NCBI RefSeq assembly: GCF_014199915.1
Contig: NZ_JACHOO010000006.1
Span: forward strand, 62,001 to 126,000
DNA: 64,000 nucleotides
Source: Prosthecomicrobium pneumaticum
Lineage (GTDB): Bacteria > Pseudomonadota > Alphaproteobacteria > Rhizobiales > Kaistiaceae
Direction: 5' to 3'
Part shown: positions 1 to 7,051 of the stretch, in pieces
Position numbering within the stretch: position 1 is the stretch's first letter
Layout of the letters: each line of letters starts with the position of its first letter
Translations under genes and position numbers: made by a program
Notes under the pieces: model-generated
What the model was told of the DNA's origin: nothing
Database searches by the model: none
What the model saw: the letters and a program-made list of their open reading frames with translations, nothing else

Positions 1-429
1 CCGATCGACATGCGTTTGCACGGCGGCGTTCAGCGCGACACCCTGGCTCCCGACGATCAACTCATGCAGGTTCTGGCGATTGCCGGGAATAACCTCAATG
101 CCCGAGCACACGTTCTGCGCAACGAACTCATCGTCGAAAACGGCGACATTGGGCTCGGTTCGGGACCAGGCGCCGTTTTCGAAGACGGCGGGCGCTCCGG
201 CGGCCAAGCCGATCACCACATGCGGGGGATTGGCGGCGCCGAGACGATGCCGATCGCTGATCGGCGCGGCGGCCCCCGTTGCGAGGGAGCGCAGGATGGC
301 GGTGAGCGTCGTCTTCCCGCGCCCATTCTCGCCATAGACAACCGTGAGCTTCGCGAACGGAATCTGAGCGCCAGCGTTCACCGAATCGAACTGGCCAATA
401 TTCCGCAGTAGTTGAATTGCCTGGACCAC
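1..429 (-). CDS. AAA family ATPase, N-terminal part, cut by the window edge
   Basis: First 143 codons of a leftward gene that runs off position 1. It starts with GTG (427-429), six bases after a strong purine-rich ribosome site (AAGGGGGGA on the minus strand). Residues 33-40 read GENGRGKT, a Walker A loop directly after a hydrophobic strand, as in SMC/RecF-like ATPases where the first half of the ATP site sits at the N-terminus ahead of a long coiled coil. The segment NVAVFDDEFVAQNV resembles the region after Walker A in AAA_13 proteins, a group that includes RloC-type anticodon nucleases. The Walker B half and any effector domain lie outside the window, so its job cannot be assigned. Its place on an integrated element would fit a defence or mobility role (inference). 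Confidence 0.75.
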   Translation of the reverse strand, partial: MVQAIQLLRNIGQFDSVNAGAQIPFAKLTVVYGENGRGKTTLTAILRSLATGAAAPISDRHRLGAANPPHVVIGLAAGAPAVFENGAWSRTEPNVAVFDDEFVAQNVCSGIEVIPGNRQNLHELIVGSQGVALNAAVQTHVDR

Positions 430-507
430 GCCGAATCCCCCCTTGGTCCGCCACTATACTATGGATGGCACAACCATAAGCTCTCCGTCGCGAGGGTCAG
501 CGATGAT

Positions 508-1251
508 TCAGGTCAAAACCACCGGCCTGCGAACCTTTGGCCTGCGCTGCCCGGCCGACATCGCCAGATTGCGGGTCCGGGCCACGATTCTCAGAATGGC
601 GGCGCCATGATGGAATTGCCGGAACGCGGCGACAACGGCCGGATCGACGAATGTCGTCGTGGTTTGGCTGTCTGCCGGGACGGTGACGGTGCCGGGGGGC
701 ACTTCGTGCTGCCATCCCCGCGCGGCGCGAAAGCTCAGGACCAGTTGGCCGAATGTCGGATAGGCGTGGTCGATATGAGCCGCGTCGATGGTGATAAGCT
801 CATCGGTCAGCTCGCAGGGAACGCGGCCGAGTTCGTCGCCGTAGGTCTTGAAGTGCCGGGCTTTGGCGGCTTTCAAATCTGCGGCCACCGCCGCCCGGCA
901 GGCGTCATAGAACTCCTGGGCGTTTGATTTCGGGGCTCCCCGAACGGCCGCCAGATAGCTGAAATCCGTCTCACTCCCGTCAACGCGCCGCACCCAGAAA
1001 CCGGGCGTCGAGTAGCCGTCGCCGGTGTTCCGGCGCCGGAAAAAGGAGTCCACCCCGTCGCCGATCTTCGAGGGGCCATCGACGATCACGGCATCATAGC
1101 GTTCGAGAAGGGCAATCAGGTCGTCATGGTCGGCACGGTCTTCGACCACGTCCTCATCGGAATAGCGGGCGAGCATATCCTTGAAATGAGCCAAGGCGGC
1201 GCTTTGGGTCTTCCATGCTCTGCCGTTCGACAGATCGATCGCCTTTGCCAC
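508..1251 (-). CDS. DCL family protein (DUF3223)
   Basis: 247 residues from a GTG start (1249-1251) with a GGGG tract six bases upstream. The core resembles bacterial DCL/DUF3223 proteins: an N-terminal 'NGRAWKTQSAALAHFKDML' type segment, a D-H-D-D-L stretch, then G-V-D-S-F-F-R-R-R-N and 'TPGFWVRRVDGSETDFSY'. The name comes from the plant chloroplast DCL protein needed for plastid rRNA maturation; what bacterial members do is not established. A second conserved segment (residues about 135-185, CELTDELITIDAAHIDHAYPTF) is typical of the longer bacterial form. It lies between the ATPase and parB, all leftward, on the integrated element. No catalytic motif is evident. Family assignment is good, function unknown. 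Confidence 0.8.
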   Translation of the reverse strand: MAKAIDLSNGRAWKTQSAALAHFKDMLARYSDEDVVEDRADHDDLIALLERYDAVIVDGPSKIGDGVDSFFRRRNTGDGYSTPGFWVRRVDGSETDFSYLAAVRGAPKSNAQEFYDACRAAVAADLKAAKARHFKTYGDELGRVPCELTDELITIDAAHIDHAYPTFGQLVLSFRAARGWQHEVPPGTVTVPADSQTTTTFVDPAVVAAFRQFHHGAAILRIVARTRNLAMSAGQRRPKVRRPVVLT

Positions 1252-1330
1252 TGCTACCCCGTATCCCCGTTCCGCCTGCCAAGCTGGCTATCGGCGAGGA
1301 TGGTTCGACGCAAGGCGACACGCAACAAGG

Positions 1331-1363
1331 TCGGCCGCGCGCCCGCGCGCGGCCGATTTTTTT
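1331..1363 (+). terminator. Rho-independent terminator reading rightward
   Basis: A perfect 11-bp stem (1331-1341 with 1346-1356, loop CCCG) is followed on the plus strand by seven T residues (1357-1363). The T run exists only in the rightward direction, yet all genes around it (DUF3223 and parB) are leftward and no rightward gene ends here. Confidence 0.75.
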
Positions 1364-1412
1364 AGGGTGAGAGCAAGGCCGGGACCGCTCGCGCGGCCCC
1401 GGCCCGGTGCCG

Positions 1413-3473
1413 CTACTCGGCGGCGACGGCGTAGAACGCTTCGCCGTCCTCCGTTTCGGACGGCTGCTCCACGGCCTCGGTGTCGTCGACCTCGATGGTC
1501 GCGGGCTGCTCGGCCTCCGGCGTTGGCGTCCGCAGCACGGCAGGCAGCCAGCCGGTCCCGGCCAGAAGCTGCTCGGCGGCTTGCGCCATGTCCGGCTTCT
1601 TCATGTCCGCGATACGGCGGGCGGCATCCTCGGACACGCCTTCGGTCACGGCCTCGACGATGTGCGCCTTGGTAACGCGGCCAAGGTAGCTGTCCACGGT
1701 AGGCGTCCAGTCCTTCGCCACGTCCAGCGCCAGCGCGCTTGCCAGCCGGTCGGCGGTTTGTAGCGTCCGGGGCTTGCGGTCCCACGGCAGCCGCAGGGCG
1801 TTGACGGTGCGAGCCGCGCAATGCGCCAGCAACGCCAGCCGCTTCGCCTCGTCCAGTCCGACGATGAAGTCCCACAGGCCCGCGATGTCACGCGGCATCC
1901 GCTCGGCCCAAGCCTCGTGCTGCTCGCTCGACCGCGCCGCCAAGGGCGTATCCTCGATCCCGTCCGCGTGGCTCCCCAAGGGGGTCACGGTCGGACGGAC
2001 CTCAAGGCAACCCGCCTCCGCATAGCTGTAGAACAGTTGCGCGGTGAGCGTGTGGGTCAGCGCGACCAACGCCGTGTCCGGCTGGTCGGCCAACGCCACG
2101 CGAAGCGCCAGCGTCCGATAGGCGGACAGGTCGCGGGTGAGGCTGTCGGAAATGGGCTTGCCCGGTTCCTCGTCCTCCTCCTCGATTTCCCGCACGTCCT
2201 CGTCGCCGTCCTCCGGCTGCTCGTCCTCCCCGGCCTGCGGTTCGGGCGCATCGCCTTTGGCTTCCGGTTCGGGCTGCGGGTCCGCCAGCGCCTCGTCCTC
2301 AAGACGGACGAAACCGCGCTCGACCCTGACACTGCCGTCATAGTGAAGCACCACGAACGCGCCGCCATACGCGACCACGTTGGCGTCGTAGGCATGGCGC
2401 TTCTCGGAAATGGCGTCGATCTCGTCGGACACCGCCTCCAGCTTCGTCGCCACGTCCTCGGGCATATCGTCATAGGACGAATAGCCTTCGGCAAGCTCGT
2501 CATGCTCGGTGGACAGCGCCTCCAGCCGCGCCTCGTCCTCGTCGGACAGCGGAACCGACTGCGGATAGAACCGGCGCATCCCGTGGGCGTGGGGATAGTC
2601 GATATGCGCCTCGGCCCATTTCCAGCCCTCGGCTTGCACCTGCTCGGCAACCTCCCGCAGCTTCTCGGTGGTTAGCGTATCGAGCAAGCCCGCATCCTCG
2701 AAGAACCCGCCCCGGTCCTCGCTGAACAGGTCGCGGATGATGCTGCCGCCCGCCTCCACATAGGCGTCGGCTCCGACGAACACCGCGCGCCGGTCGGTCG
2801 CCGGGACGTTGGCAGCGGTCATGTCGCGCCGGATGATCCACGGTTCGCGGTTGTGATGCAGACCCTCGAAAACCTGCTCCTGCCGAGCATGGTCCTCAGT
2901 GATGGCGAAGGCCATAAGCTGATCGAGCGTAAGGCCGTCCTCCCGATAGACCTGCAACAGCTTGGGGCTGACCGCGCCAAGGCGAAGCCGCTGCTTCACC
3001 ACGGAAGCCGACACGCCGAACCGCGCGCCGATTTCCTCCGCGCCCCAGCCCTTGCCGTCCGCAAGCTCGCGGAACCGCTCGAACTGATCGGCGGGGTGCA
3101 TCGGGGTCCGGGTCACGTTCTCGTCCAAACTGATCTCGGACGGGTCGTTCGCCGTATCGAGCCAGCAGCGCACGGGCTCCGATTTCTTGATCTGCTTGCG
3201 CTTGGCGCGCAGCAGCATCGCCAGCCTGCGGCCCTCGCCAGCGGTGACGAGATAATAGCCGGTCGGGGTTCCGTCCTCCTTGGTTTCCGGCTCCACGACA
3301 AGGTTCTGGATCAGCCCCTTGTGCTGGATCGAAGCGGCCAGCGCCTCGATAGCGGCCTCCCCATGCGGCACCTTGCGGGCATTGCGGGGGGACTTCTTGA
3401 GCTTAGCGAGAGGCACGGAAAGCTCGACGCCCGACACAGGCTCGGCGGCAACGGTTTCGGTAACAGCGTTCAT
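1413..3473 (-). CDS. ParB/RepB/Spo0J family partition-like protein of a mobile element
   Basis: 686 residues, far longer than a chromosomal ParB (about 300). Start chosen at ATG 3471-3473, seven bases after GGAG; a GTG one codon upstream is too close to that site. Residues about 15-135 form the ParB N-terminal domain (CTP-binding fold), with 'AASIQHKGLIQNLVV' and the arginine-rich AGEGRRLAML box. A KorB-like helix-turn-helix follows (GAEEIGARFGVSASVVKQRL). The C-terminal half is specific to large plasmid/ICE-type ParB-like proteins and includes a very acidic low-complexity stretch at about residues 405-455. No ParA partner is nearby, so a role in segregation is doubtful; such proteins may instead act in replication or gene control of the element (inference). 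Confidence 0.85.
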   Translation of the reverse strand: MNAVTETVAAEPVSGVELSVPLAKLKKSPRNARKVPHGEAAIEALAASIQHKGLIQNLVVEPETKEDGTPTGYYLVTAGEGRRLAMLLRAKRKQIKKSEPVRCWLDTANDPSEISLDENVTRTPMHPADQFERFRELADGKGWGAEEIGARFGVSASVVKQRLRLGAVSPKLLQVYREDGLTLDQLMAFAITEDHARQEQVFEGLHHNREPWIIRRDMTAANVPATDRRAVFVGADAYVEAGGSIIRDLFSEDRGGFFEDAGLLDTLTTEKLREVAEQVQAEGWKWAEAHIDYPHAHGMRRFYPQSVPLSDEDEARLEALSTEHDELAEGYSSYDDMPEDVATKLEAVSDEIDAISEKRHAYDANVVAYGGAFVVLHYDGSVRVERGFVRLEDEALADPQPEPEAKGDAPEPQAGEDEQPEDGDEDVREIEEEDEEPGKPISDSLTRDLSAYRTLALRVALADQPDTALVALTHTLTAQLFYSYAEAGCLEVRPTVTPLGSHADGIEDTPLAARSSEQHEAWAERMPRDIAGLWDFIVGLDEAKRLALLAHCAARTVNALRLPWDRKPRTLQTADRLASALALDVAKDWTPTVDSYLGRVTKAHIVEAVTEGVSEDAARRIADMKKPDMAQAAEQLLAGTGWLPAVLRTPTPEAEQPATIEVDDTEAVEQPSETEDGEAFYAVAAE

Positions 3474-3507
3474 CACACTTCTCCTTCAAACCGCACTCAC
3501 CCCGGAA

Positions 3508-3651
3508 TGGGGTGGGCGGCGAAGGAGCGGACCGGCAGGCCCGCCGGCGGAGCCGGGCAGCACCCGCAGGGCCGGAACGCAGAGGAGGTAAGCGCGGTAC
3601 GCGCGTTGCGGCCCGGCGCGGCGGGCCTAGAGGGAAGCGTCGCCCACCCCA
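3508..3651. ncRNA. Candidate structured RNA or large cruciform of nested stems
   Basis: Several complementary segments nest inside one another in order. 3508-3521 pairs with 3638-3651 (14 bp, one G-U). 3537-3546 pairs with 3619-3628 (10 bp, perfect). 3552-3558 pairs with 3611-3617 (7 bp). 3578-3581 pairs with 3607-3610, and 3592-3596 pairs with 3600-3604 around a GTA loop. This ordered nesting is what a long folded RNA would show. Read leftward it would form the 5' leader of parB, ending about 35 bases before its start codon; it could also be a plus-strand RNA or a protein-binding DNA structure. It matches no RNA family I can name. High GC makes chance stems more likely, but five nested layers are hard to dismiss. 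Confidence 0.5.
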
Positions 3652-3875
3652 CCGACGGGGAGAGCTACAAACAATGCGATCGGGCCGGCGCAGCCCTGGC
3701 CCGATCTCCGCAGCTCGAACGACCCCGCAATCCGCAGGGCGGATTGACCGACCGGCGCGCCAGCGCCGCTCCGCCATGCTGATCGTCACCCGGCAGGGAC
3801 GAGACCCGTCAGGGGCTCGGTCGGAGCGAAGCGAAGATAGAGCGGCGGTCCCGTAGGGAGGCGCCAACCCTAACC

Positions 3876-3904
3876 TTGCAATTTCCCACTTCATCGACTA
3901 ACAT
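3876..3904 (+). promoter_or_regulatory. Probable vapBC promoter
   Basis: TTGCAA (3876-3881) and TAACAT (3899-3904) are separated by 17 bases, in a locally AT-rich stretch 28 bases ahead of the vapB start codon. Confidence 0.6.
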
Positions 3905-3906
3905 GC

Positions 3907-3917
3907 AGTCAATGACT
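3907..3917. promoter_or_regulatory. Candidate VapB operator palindrome
   Basis: AGTCAATGACT is a perfect 5+1+5 palindrome lying just after the -10 box and before the ribosome site GGAGG (3921-3925). Ribbon-helix-helix antitoxins usually bind such sites to repress their own operon; its placement supports that reading. Confidence 0.5.
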
Positions 3918-3931
3918 TATGGAGGTGCGTA

Positions 3932-4177
3932 ATGGCGGTCATGACGATCCGAAACATCGACGACGCGATCAAAAATCGCCTGCGCCTGCGCGCGGCGATG
4001 CACGGCCGGTCGATGGAAGATGAGGCCCGTGACATCCTGCGTTCGGCGCTCTCGACCGAAATCCCGCGGCCTCGCAATCTGGGCCAGGCGATCCATGAAC
4101 GCTTTGGCGCGCTGGGCGGCGTCGATCTGCCTGACCGGCCCCGCGAGCCGATCCGGGCGGTGGACTTCGGCGAATGA
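3932..4177 (+). CDS. vapB: FitA/VapB-like ribbon-helix-helix antitoxin
   Basis: 81 residues. The start ATG follows GGAGG by six bases. The N-terminal part (MTIRNIDDAIKNRLRLRAAMHGRSMEDEARDILRSAL) is a typical FitA/StbC-type Arc-like DNA-binding domain: one beta strand, then two helices, the second beginning at S-M-E-D-E-A. The C-terminal tail (residues about 45-81) is the flexible toxin-neutralising part. The stop codon overlaps the toxin start by four bases (ATGA), so the two are translationally coupled. Expected to neutralise the adjacent PIN toxin and repress the operon. Here it probably stabilises the integrated element (inference). Confidence 0.9.
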   Translation: MAVMTIRNIDDAIKNRLRLRAAMHGRSMEDEARDILRSALSTEIPRPRNLGQAIHERFGALGGVDLPDRPREPIRAVDFGE

Positions 4178-4596
4178 TCGTTCTCGACACCAACGTCATT
4201 TCCGAGTTGATGCGGCGCGAGCCTGACCCGAGGGTCATGGCGTGGATCGCCGAGCAGCCGATGGCAGGCGTGTTCACGACGACGCTGACGCAGGCGGAAA
4301 TCTTCTACGGTCTGGCGCTGCTTCCCGAGGGACGCCGCCGCGATGACCTGCTGGCAGCGGCGCGCCCCATGTTCGATGTCGATCTTGCCGGACGCGTGCT
4401 GCCGTTCGATACCGACGCGGCCGGCGCCTATCCAGAGATCGCCGCCGGGCGGAAACAGGGCGGCAAGCCGATCAGCCAGATTGATGCGCAAATCGCCGCC
4501 ATCGTGCGCTCGCGCGGCGCACGATTGGCGACTCGCAATGTCCGCGATTTCACCGACTGCGGCATCACCGTTGTCGATCCTTGGGGGGAAGCATGA
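4174..4596 (+). CDS. vapC: VapC/FitB-family PIN-domain ribonuclease toxin
   Basis: 140 residues, the usual length for a PIN toxin. The acidic residues expected to hold Mg2+ are all visible: D5 in MIVLDTNVISEL, E41 in LTQAEIFYG, D103 in QIDAQIAAI and D124 in NVRDF. The FitB hallmark 'TNVISELMR' and the ending 'TDCGITVVDPW' support membership of the FitB/VapC branch, enzymes that cut tRNA or rRNA when freed from antitoxin. It overlaps vapB by four bases. A further ATG overlaps its own stop (4593), preceded by a purine-rich tract. The gene is intact. Confidence 0.9.
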   Translation: MIVLDTNVISELMRREPDPRVMAWIAEQPMAGVFTTTLTQAEIFYGLALLPEGRRRDDLLAAARPMFDVDLAGRVLPFDTDAAGAYPEIAAGRKQGGKPISQIDAQIAAIVRSRGARLATRNVRDFTDCGITVVDPWGEA

Positions 4597-4678
4597 CGTC
4601 CGCCGCAGCACGCCCTTATCTGCGCTACGACGCGACAGAAACTTTGTGCAAGGCGCGGGTGCGAGGCAGCCTGTTGGA

Positions 4679-4924
4679 ATGGCCCTTCCTCGCAAGCTCC
4701 GCCGCCGCACGCCTCGTCGCTGGGCCGAGTGCCCGGATGACCTACACGACTACACAAGTCAGCTTGCACCCCGCCGCGCTTCGCGTCGGTTGCGCGAAGA
4801 TGATGGGCCGGTCGTCGTCACCGATGACTGGCCGGAGCAAGTTCCGATCGGCGACGCCGAGTTGCGCGCGATTGAAGGCCACATGCGGCAAGCGCTGGAC
4901 AAGCTGTTCGGACCGCTGCCGTGA
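4679..4924 (+). CDS. Small conserved hypothetical protein upstream of the recombinase
   Basis: 81 residues. The N-terminal half is basic and arginine-rich (PRKLRRRTPRRW), the rest acidic and regular (REDDGPVVVTDDWPEQVPIGDAELRAIEGHM, ending LDKLFGP). Similar small proteins commonly precede large serine recombinases on alphaproteobacterial elements, from memory of the families; no function is known. It ends 18 bases before the recombinase start. The ribosome site at this ATG is weak. A better site precedes an ATG at 4593 in another frame, which would give a 117-residue product overlapping this one; this frame is preferred for its protein-like composition. A possible recombination directionality factor, but without evidence beyond position. 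Confidence 0.55.
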   Translation: MALPRKLRRRTPRRWAECPDDLHDYTSQLAPRRASRRLREDDGPVVVTDDWPEQVPIGDAELRAIEGHMRQALDKLFGPLP

Positions 4925-4942
4925 AGTGAGGAGTGAAGCGTC

Positions 4943-6628
4943 ATGACCAGCGCCGCCCTGCGACGAGATGAGGATGGGGCACCGGTTGTGGCGACCGCCC
5001 GCGCGGCGCTCTACCTGCGCGTTTCGACCGGCCGCCAAGCCGATAGCGATCTGTCGATCCCGGACCAGCGCCGCCAGATCGAGGGCTATTGCCTGTCTCG
5101 CGGCTGGGAGGTCACGGCCGAGTTCGTCGAGCCGGGCAACACGGCGACCGACGATCGTCGCCCCGCTTTCCAGGCGATGATCGACGCGGCGATGCAAAAG
5201 CCGTCGCCGTTCAACATCATCCTCGTCCACAGCTTCTCGCGGTTCTTCCGCGACCAGTTCCAGTTCGAGTTCTACGTTCGCAAGCTGGCAAAGAACGGGG
5301 TGAAGCTCATCTCGATCACGCAAGACCTGGGCGACGATCCCATGAGCGTGATGATGCGCCAGATCATGACGCTGTTCGACGAGTATCAGTCGAAGGAGAA
5401 CGGCAAGCACACGTTGCGGGCGATGAAGGAGAACGCGCGGCAAGGCTTCTGGAACGGCGCGCGTGCGCCGATCGGCTATCGCGTGGTCGCGGCCGGAGAG
5501 CGCGGAGCGAAGATCAAGAAGAAGCTGGAGATCGACCCAATCCAGGCCGAGACGGTGCGGCGCATCTATCGCATGGCATTGAACGGCGTCGATAACAAAG
5601 GGCCGATGGGTCTCAAGTCGATCGCCACATGGCTCAATGAAAACAACATCCGCACCCGCGACGGCGGGCGCTGGGGCTTGGGTGCGGTGCATCAGGTGCT
5701 CACCCGGACGACCTATATCGGCCAGCACCGCTTCAATACCCGCGATCACAAGACGAAGACGCCGAAGCCGGAGAGCGAACATGCCGTCATGGAAGTGCCG
5801 GCGATTGTCTCGGAAGCGGAGTTCGAGGCTGTCCAGCGGTCGCTCAAGGCGCGCAGCCCGAAGATGATGCCGCCGATGGCGGTGGGCGGCCCGACGCTGC
5901 TCACCGGCATCTGCTTCTGCGCGTGCTGCGGCGGCGCGATGACGCTGCGCACCGGCACCAGCAGCGTCGGGCGGGAATACCGCTACTACACCTGTTCGAC
6001 GAAGGCGCGGCAGGGAGCGACCGGCTGTCCCGGCATCACCGTGCCGATGGATCGGCTCAATGAGGCCGTGGTCGATCATCTCGAAGCCCGGTTGCTCGAC
6101 CCGGCGCGGCTCGAAGCTCTGATGGATCAGATCCTCGAACGGCGCGACGAGTGGGTGAACCAGCGCCGCGAGCATGTCGCCGATCTTGAACGGCGCGCGA
6201 CCGAGGCCGAAGCGAAGCTCAAGCGCCTCTATGACGCGATCGAGAATGGCGTGATCGACGTGAACGACCCGTCGCTCAAGGATCGCATCACCGAGCTGAC
6301 CGCGACGCGCGACCAGGCTAAGGGCGATTCCGAACGCGCCTTGGCGCATATCGTAAAGATCGGCCCAGCGATCACGCCGGAAACCCTCCGGGCGTTTGCG
6401 GCGGCCCTGCGCAAGAAGCTGCGGAACGGCGATGGGACGTTCGCCCGCGATCAGATTCGCGCGGTCGCGCAGCGGGTTGAAGTGGTGAGCCGAAAGGAGG
6501 TCCGCATCCGTGGGCTGCGGAGCGAACTGCTCCGAACGCTAACCGCCGCCTCTGGCGTAGAGGCGGCGGTGCTAGGCGTTCGTGCCTTTGAACCGAAATG
6601 GCGCGCCCGAAGAGATTCGAACTCCTGA
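4943..6628 (+). CDS. Large serine recombinase (site-specific integrase)
   Basis: 561 residues. Residues about 20-165 form the resolvase catalytic domain with nucleophile S28 in ALYLRVSTGRQ and the later arginine-bearing FSRFFRD motif. A 'recombinase' DNA-binding domain follows (about 190-300, with GARAPIGYRV and IATWLNENNIRTRDGG). Then comes a zinc ribbon: FCACCGGAMTLRTG, with further cysteines at YYTCSTKARQGATGCPG. A long coiled coil spans about residues 395-465 (ERRDEWVNQRREHVADLERRA). These are the parts of phage/ICE serine integrases. Its last ten codons, including the stop, lie inside the 3' end of tRNA-Arg, so the attachment site overlaps the gene's end. It should integrate and excise the element to its left. 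An alternative role as a transposon recombinase is less likely given the tRNA junction. Confidence 0.93.
   Translation: MTSAALRRDEDGAPVVATARAALYLRVSTGRQADSDLSIPDQRRQIEGYCLSRGWEVTAEFVEPGNTATDDRRPAFQAMIDAAMQKPSPFNIILVHSFSRFFRDQFQFEFYVRKLAKNGVKLISITQDLGDDPMSVMMRQIMTLFDEYQSKENGKHTLRAMKENARQGFWNGARAPIGYRVVAAGERGAKIKKKLEIDPIQAETVRRIYRMALNGVDNKGPMGLKSIATWLNENNIRTRDGGRWGLGAVHQVLTRTTYIGQHRFNTRDHKTKTPKPESEHAVMEVPAIVSEAEFEAVQRSLKARSPKMMPPMAVGGPTLLTGICFCACCGGAMTLRTGTSSVGREYRYYTCSTKARQGATGCPGITVPMDRLNEAVVDHLEARLLDPARLEALMDQILERRDEWVNQRREHVADLERRATEAEAKLKRLYDAIENGVIDVNDPSLKDRITELTATRDQAKGDSERALAHIVKIGPAITPETLRAFAAALRKKLRNGDGTFARDQIRAVAQRVEVVSRKEVRIRGLRSELLRTLTAASGVEAAVLGVRAFEPKWRARRDSNS
6599..6628. other. 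Probable attachment-site half at the tRNA-Arg 3' end
   Basis: The recombinase coding sequence runs 30 bases into the tRNA 3' end, sharing its acceptor and part of its T arm in antisense. Integration at tRNA 3' ends normally restores the tRNA from element-borne bases and leaves a direct repeat of this segment at the other end. That other end would lie left of position 1, so the repeat cannot be seen here. Confidence 0.6.
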
Positions 6629-6675
6629 CCCCCAGATTCGTAGTCTGGTGCTCTATCCAGCTGAGCTACGGGCGC
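6599..6675 (-). tRNA. tRNA-Arg (anticodon ACG)
   Basis: A full cloverleaf can be drawn. The acceptor stem GCGCCCG (5') pairs with CGGGCGC, the anticodon loop is CTACGAA with anticodon ACG, and the T arm contains GTTCGAATC. The discriminator is G and CCA is encoded (6599-6601), followed by TTT. The ACG anticodon reads CGN arginine codons after A34 deamination. The 3' half doubles as the junction with the integrated element to the left. Confidence 0.95.
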
Positions 6676-7051
6676 CTGCCTTGTCGCGGATCGTGCCTCG
6701 GCGCGGTCCGGGCCGACCATTTCGTCGGCGGCGCGTATAGCTAGCGGCAGTGCGTTCCGAATGCAAGCCCCGTTCGAGCCGGACTCCATCGCCCACCCGC
6801 ACCCGCCCCGTGCCGCGCTCGAGCCGCCCCAGCGTTCGAACGCCCTGTTCGAACCGGCCTCGCGCTCCGTTCGAACCGGCCTCGCGCTCCGTTCGAGCCG
6901 GCCCTTCGCCCCTGCCCCATGCTGGAACCGGCCTCCACGCCCGTTCGCACCGCCCGTCCGAACCGTCCATCCATCGCCGCTGGCCCCCCCGCGCCGGCCC
7001 GAACATGCCCGATGCGCCGGCGGGAGGTTCGCGGAGCCCGCCCGCGGCCGC
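6676..7051. repeat. 376-base gene-free stretch with a 22-bp tandem repeat
   Basis: Two exact copies of a 22-bp unit lie head to tail at 6847-6868 and 6869-6890. A third, truncated or diverged copy begins at 6891. Looser relatives containing GTTCGA(A/G)CCGG occur from about 6767 onward. No gene or promoter is recognised. The tract lies between the tRNA and the stop codon of the sensor kinase. Confidence 0.7.

Larger units (their letters stand above)
3474..3931. other. 458-base divergent intergenic region rich in nested inverted repeats
   Basis: No gene is evident. It separates leftward parB from rightward vapBC. The left half holds a layered inverted-repeat structure (3508-3651) and two further hairpins (3678-3706 with a 9-bp stem, 3728-3746 with an 8-bp stem and AGG loop). 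The right end holds the vapBC promoter and operator. GC content falls sharply only after about 3865. Confidence 0.7.
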
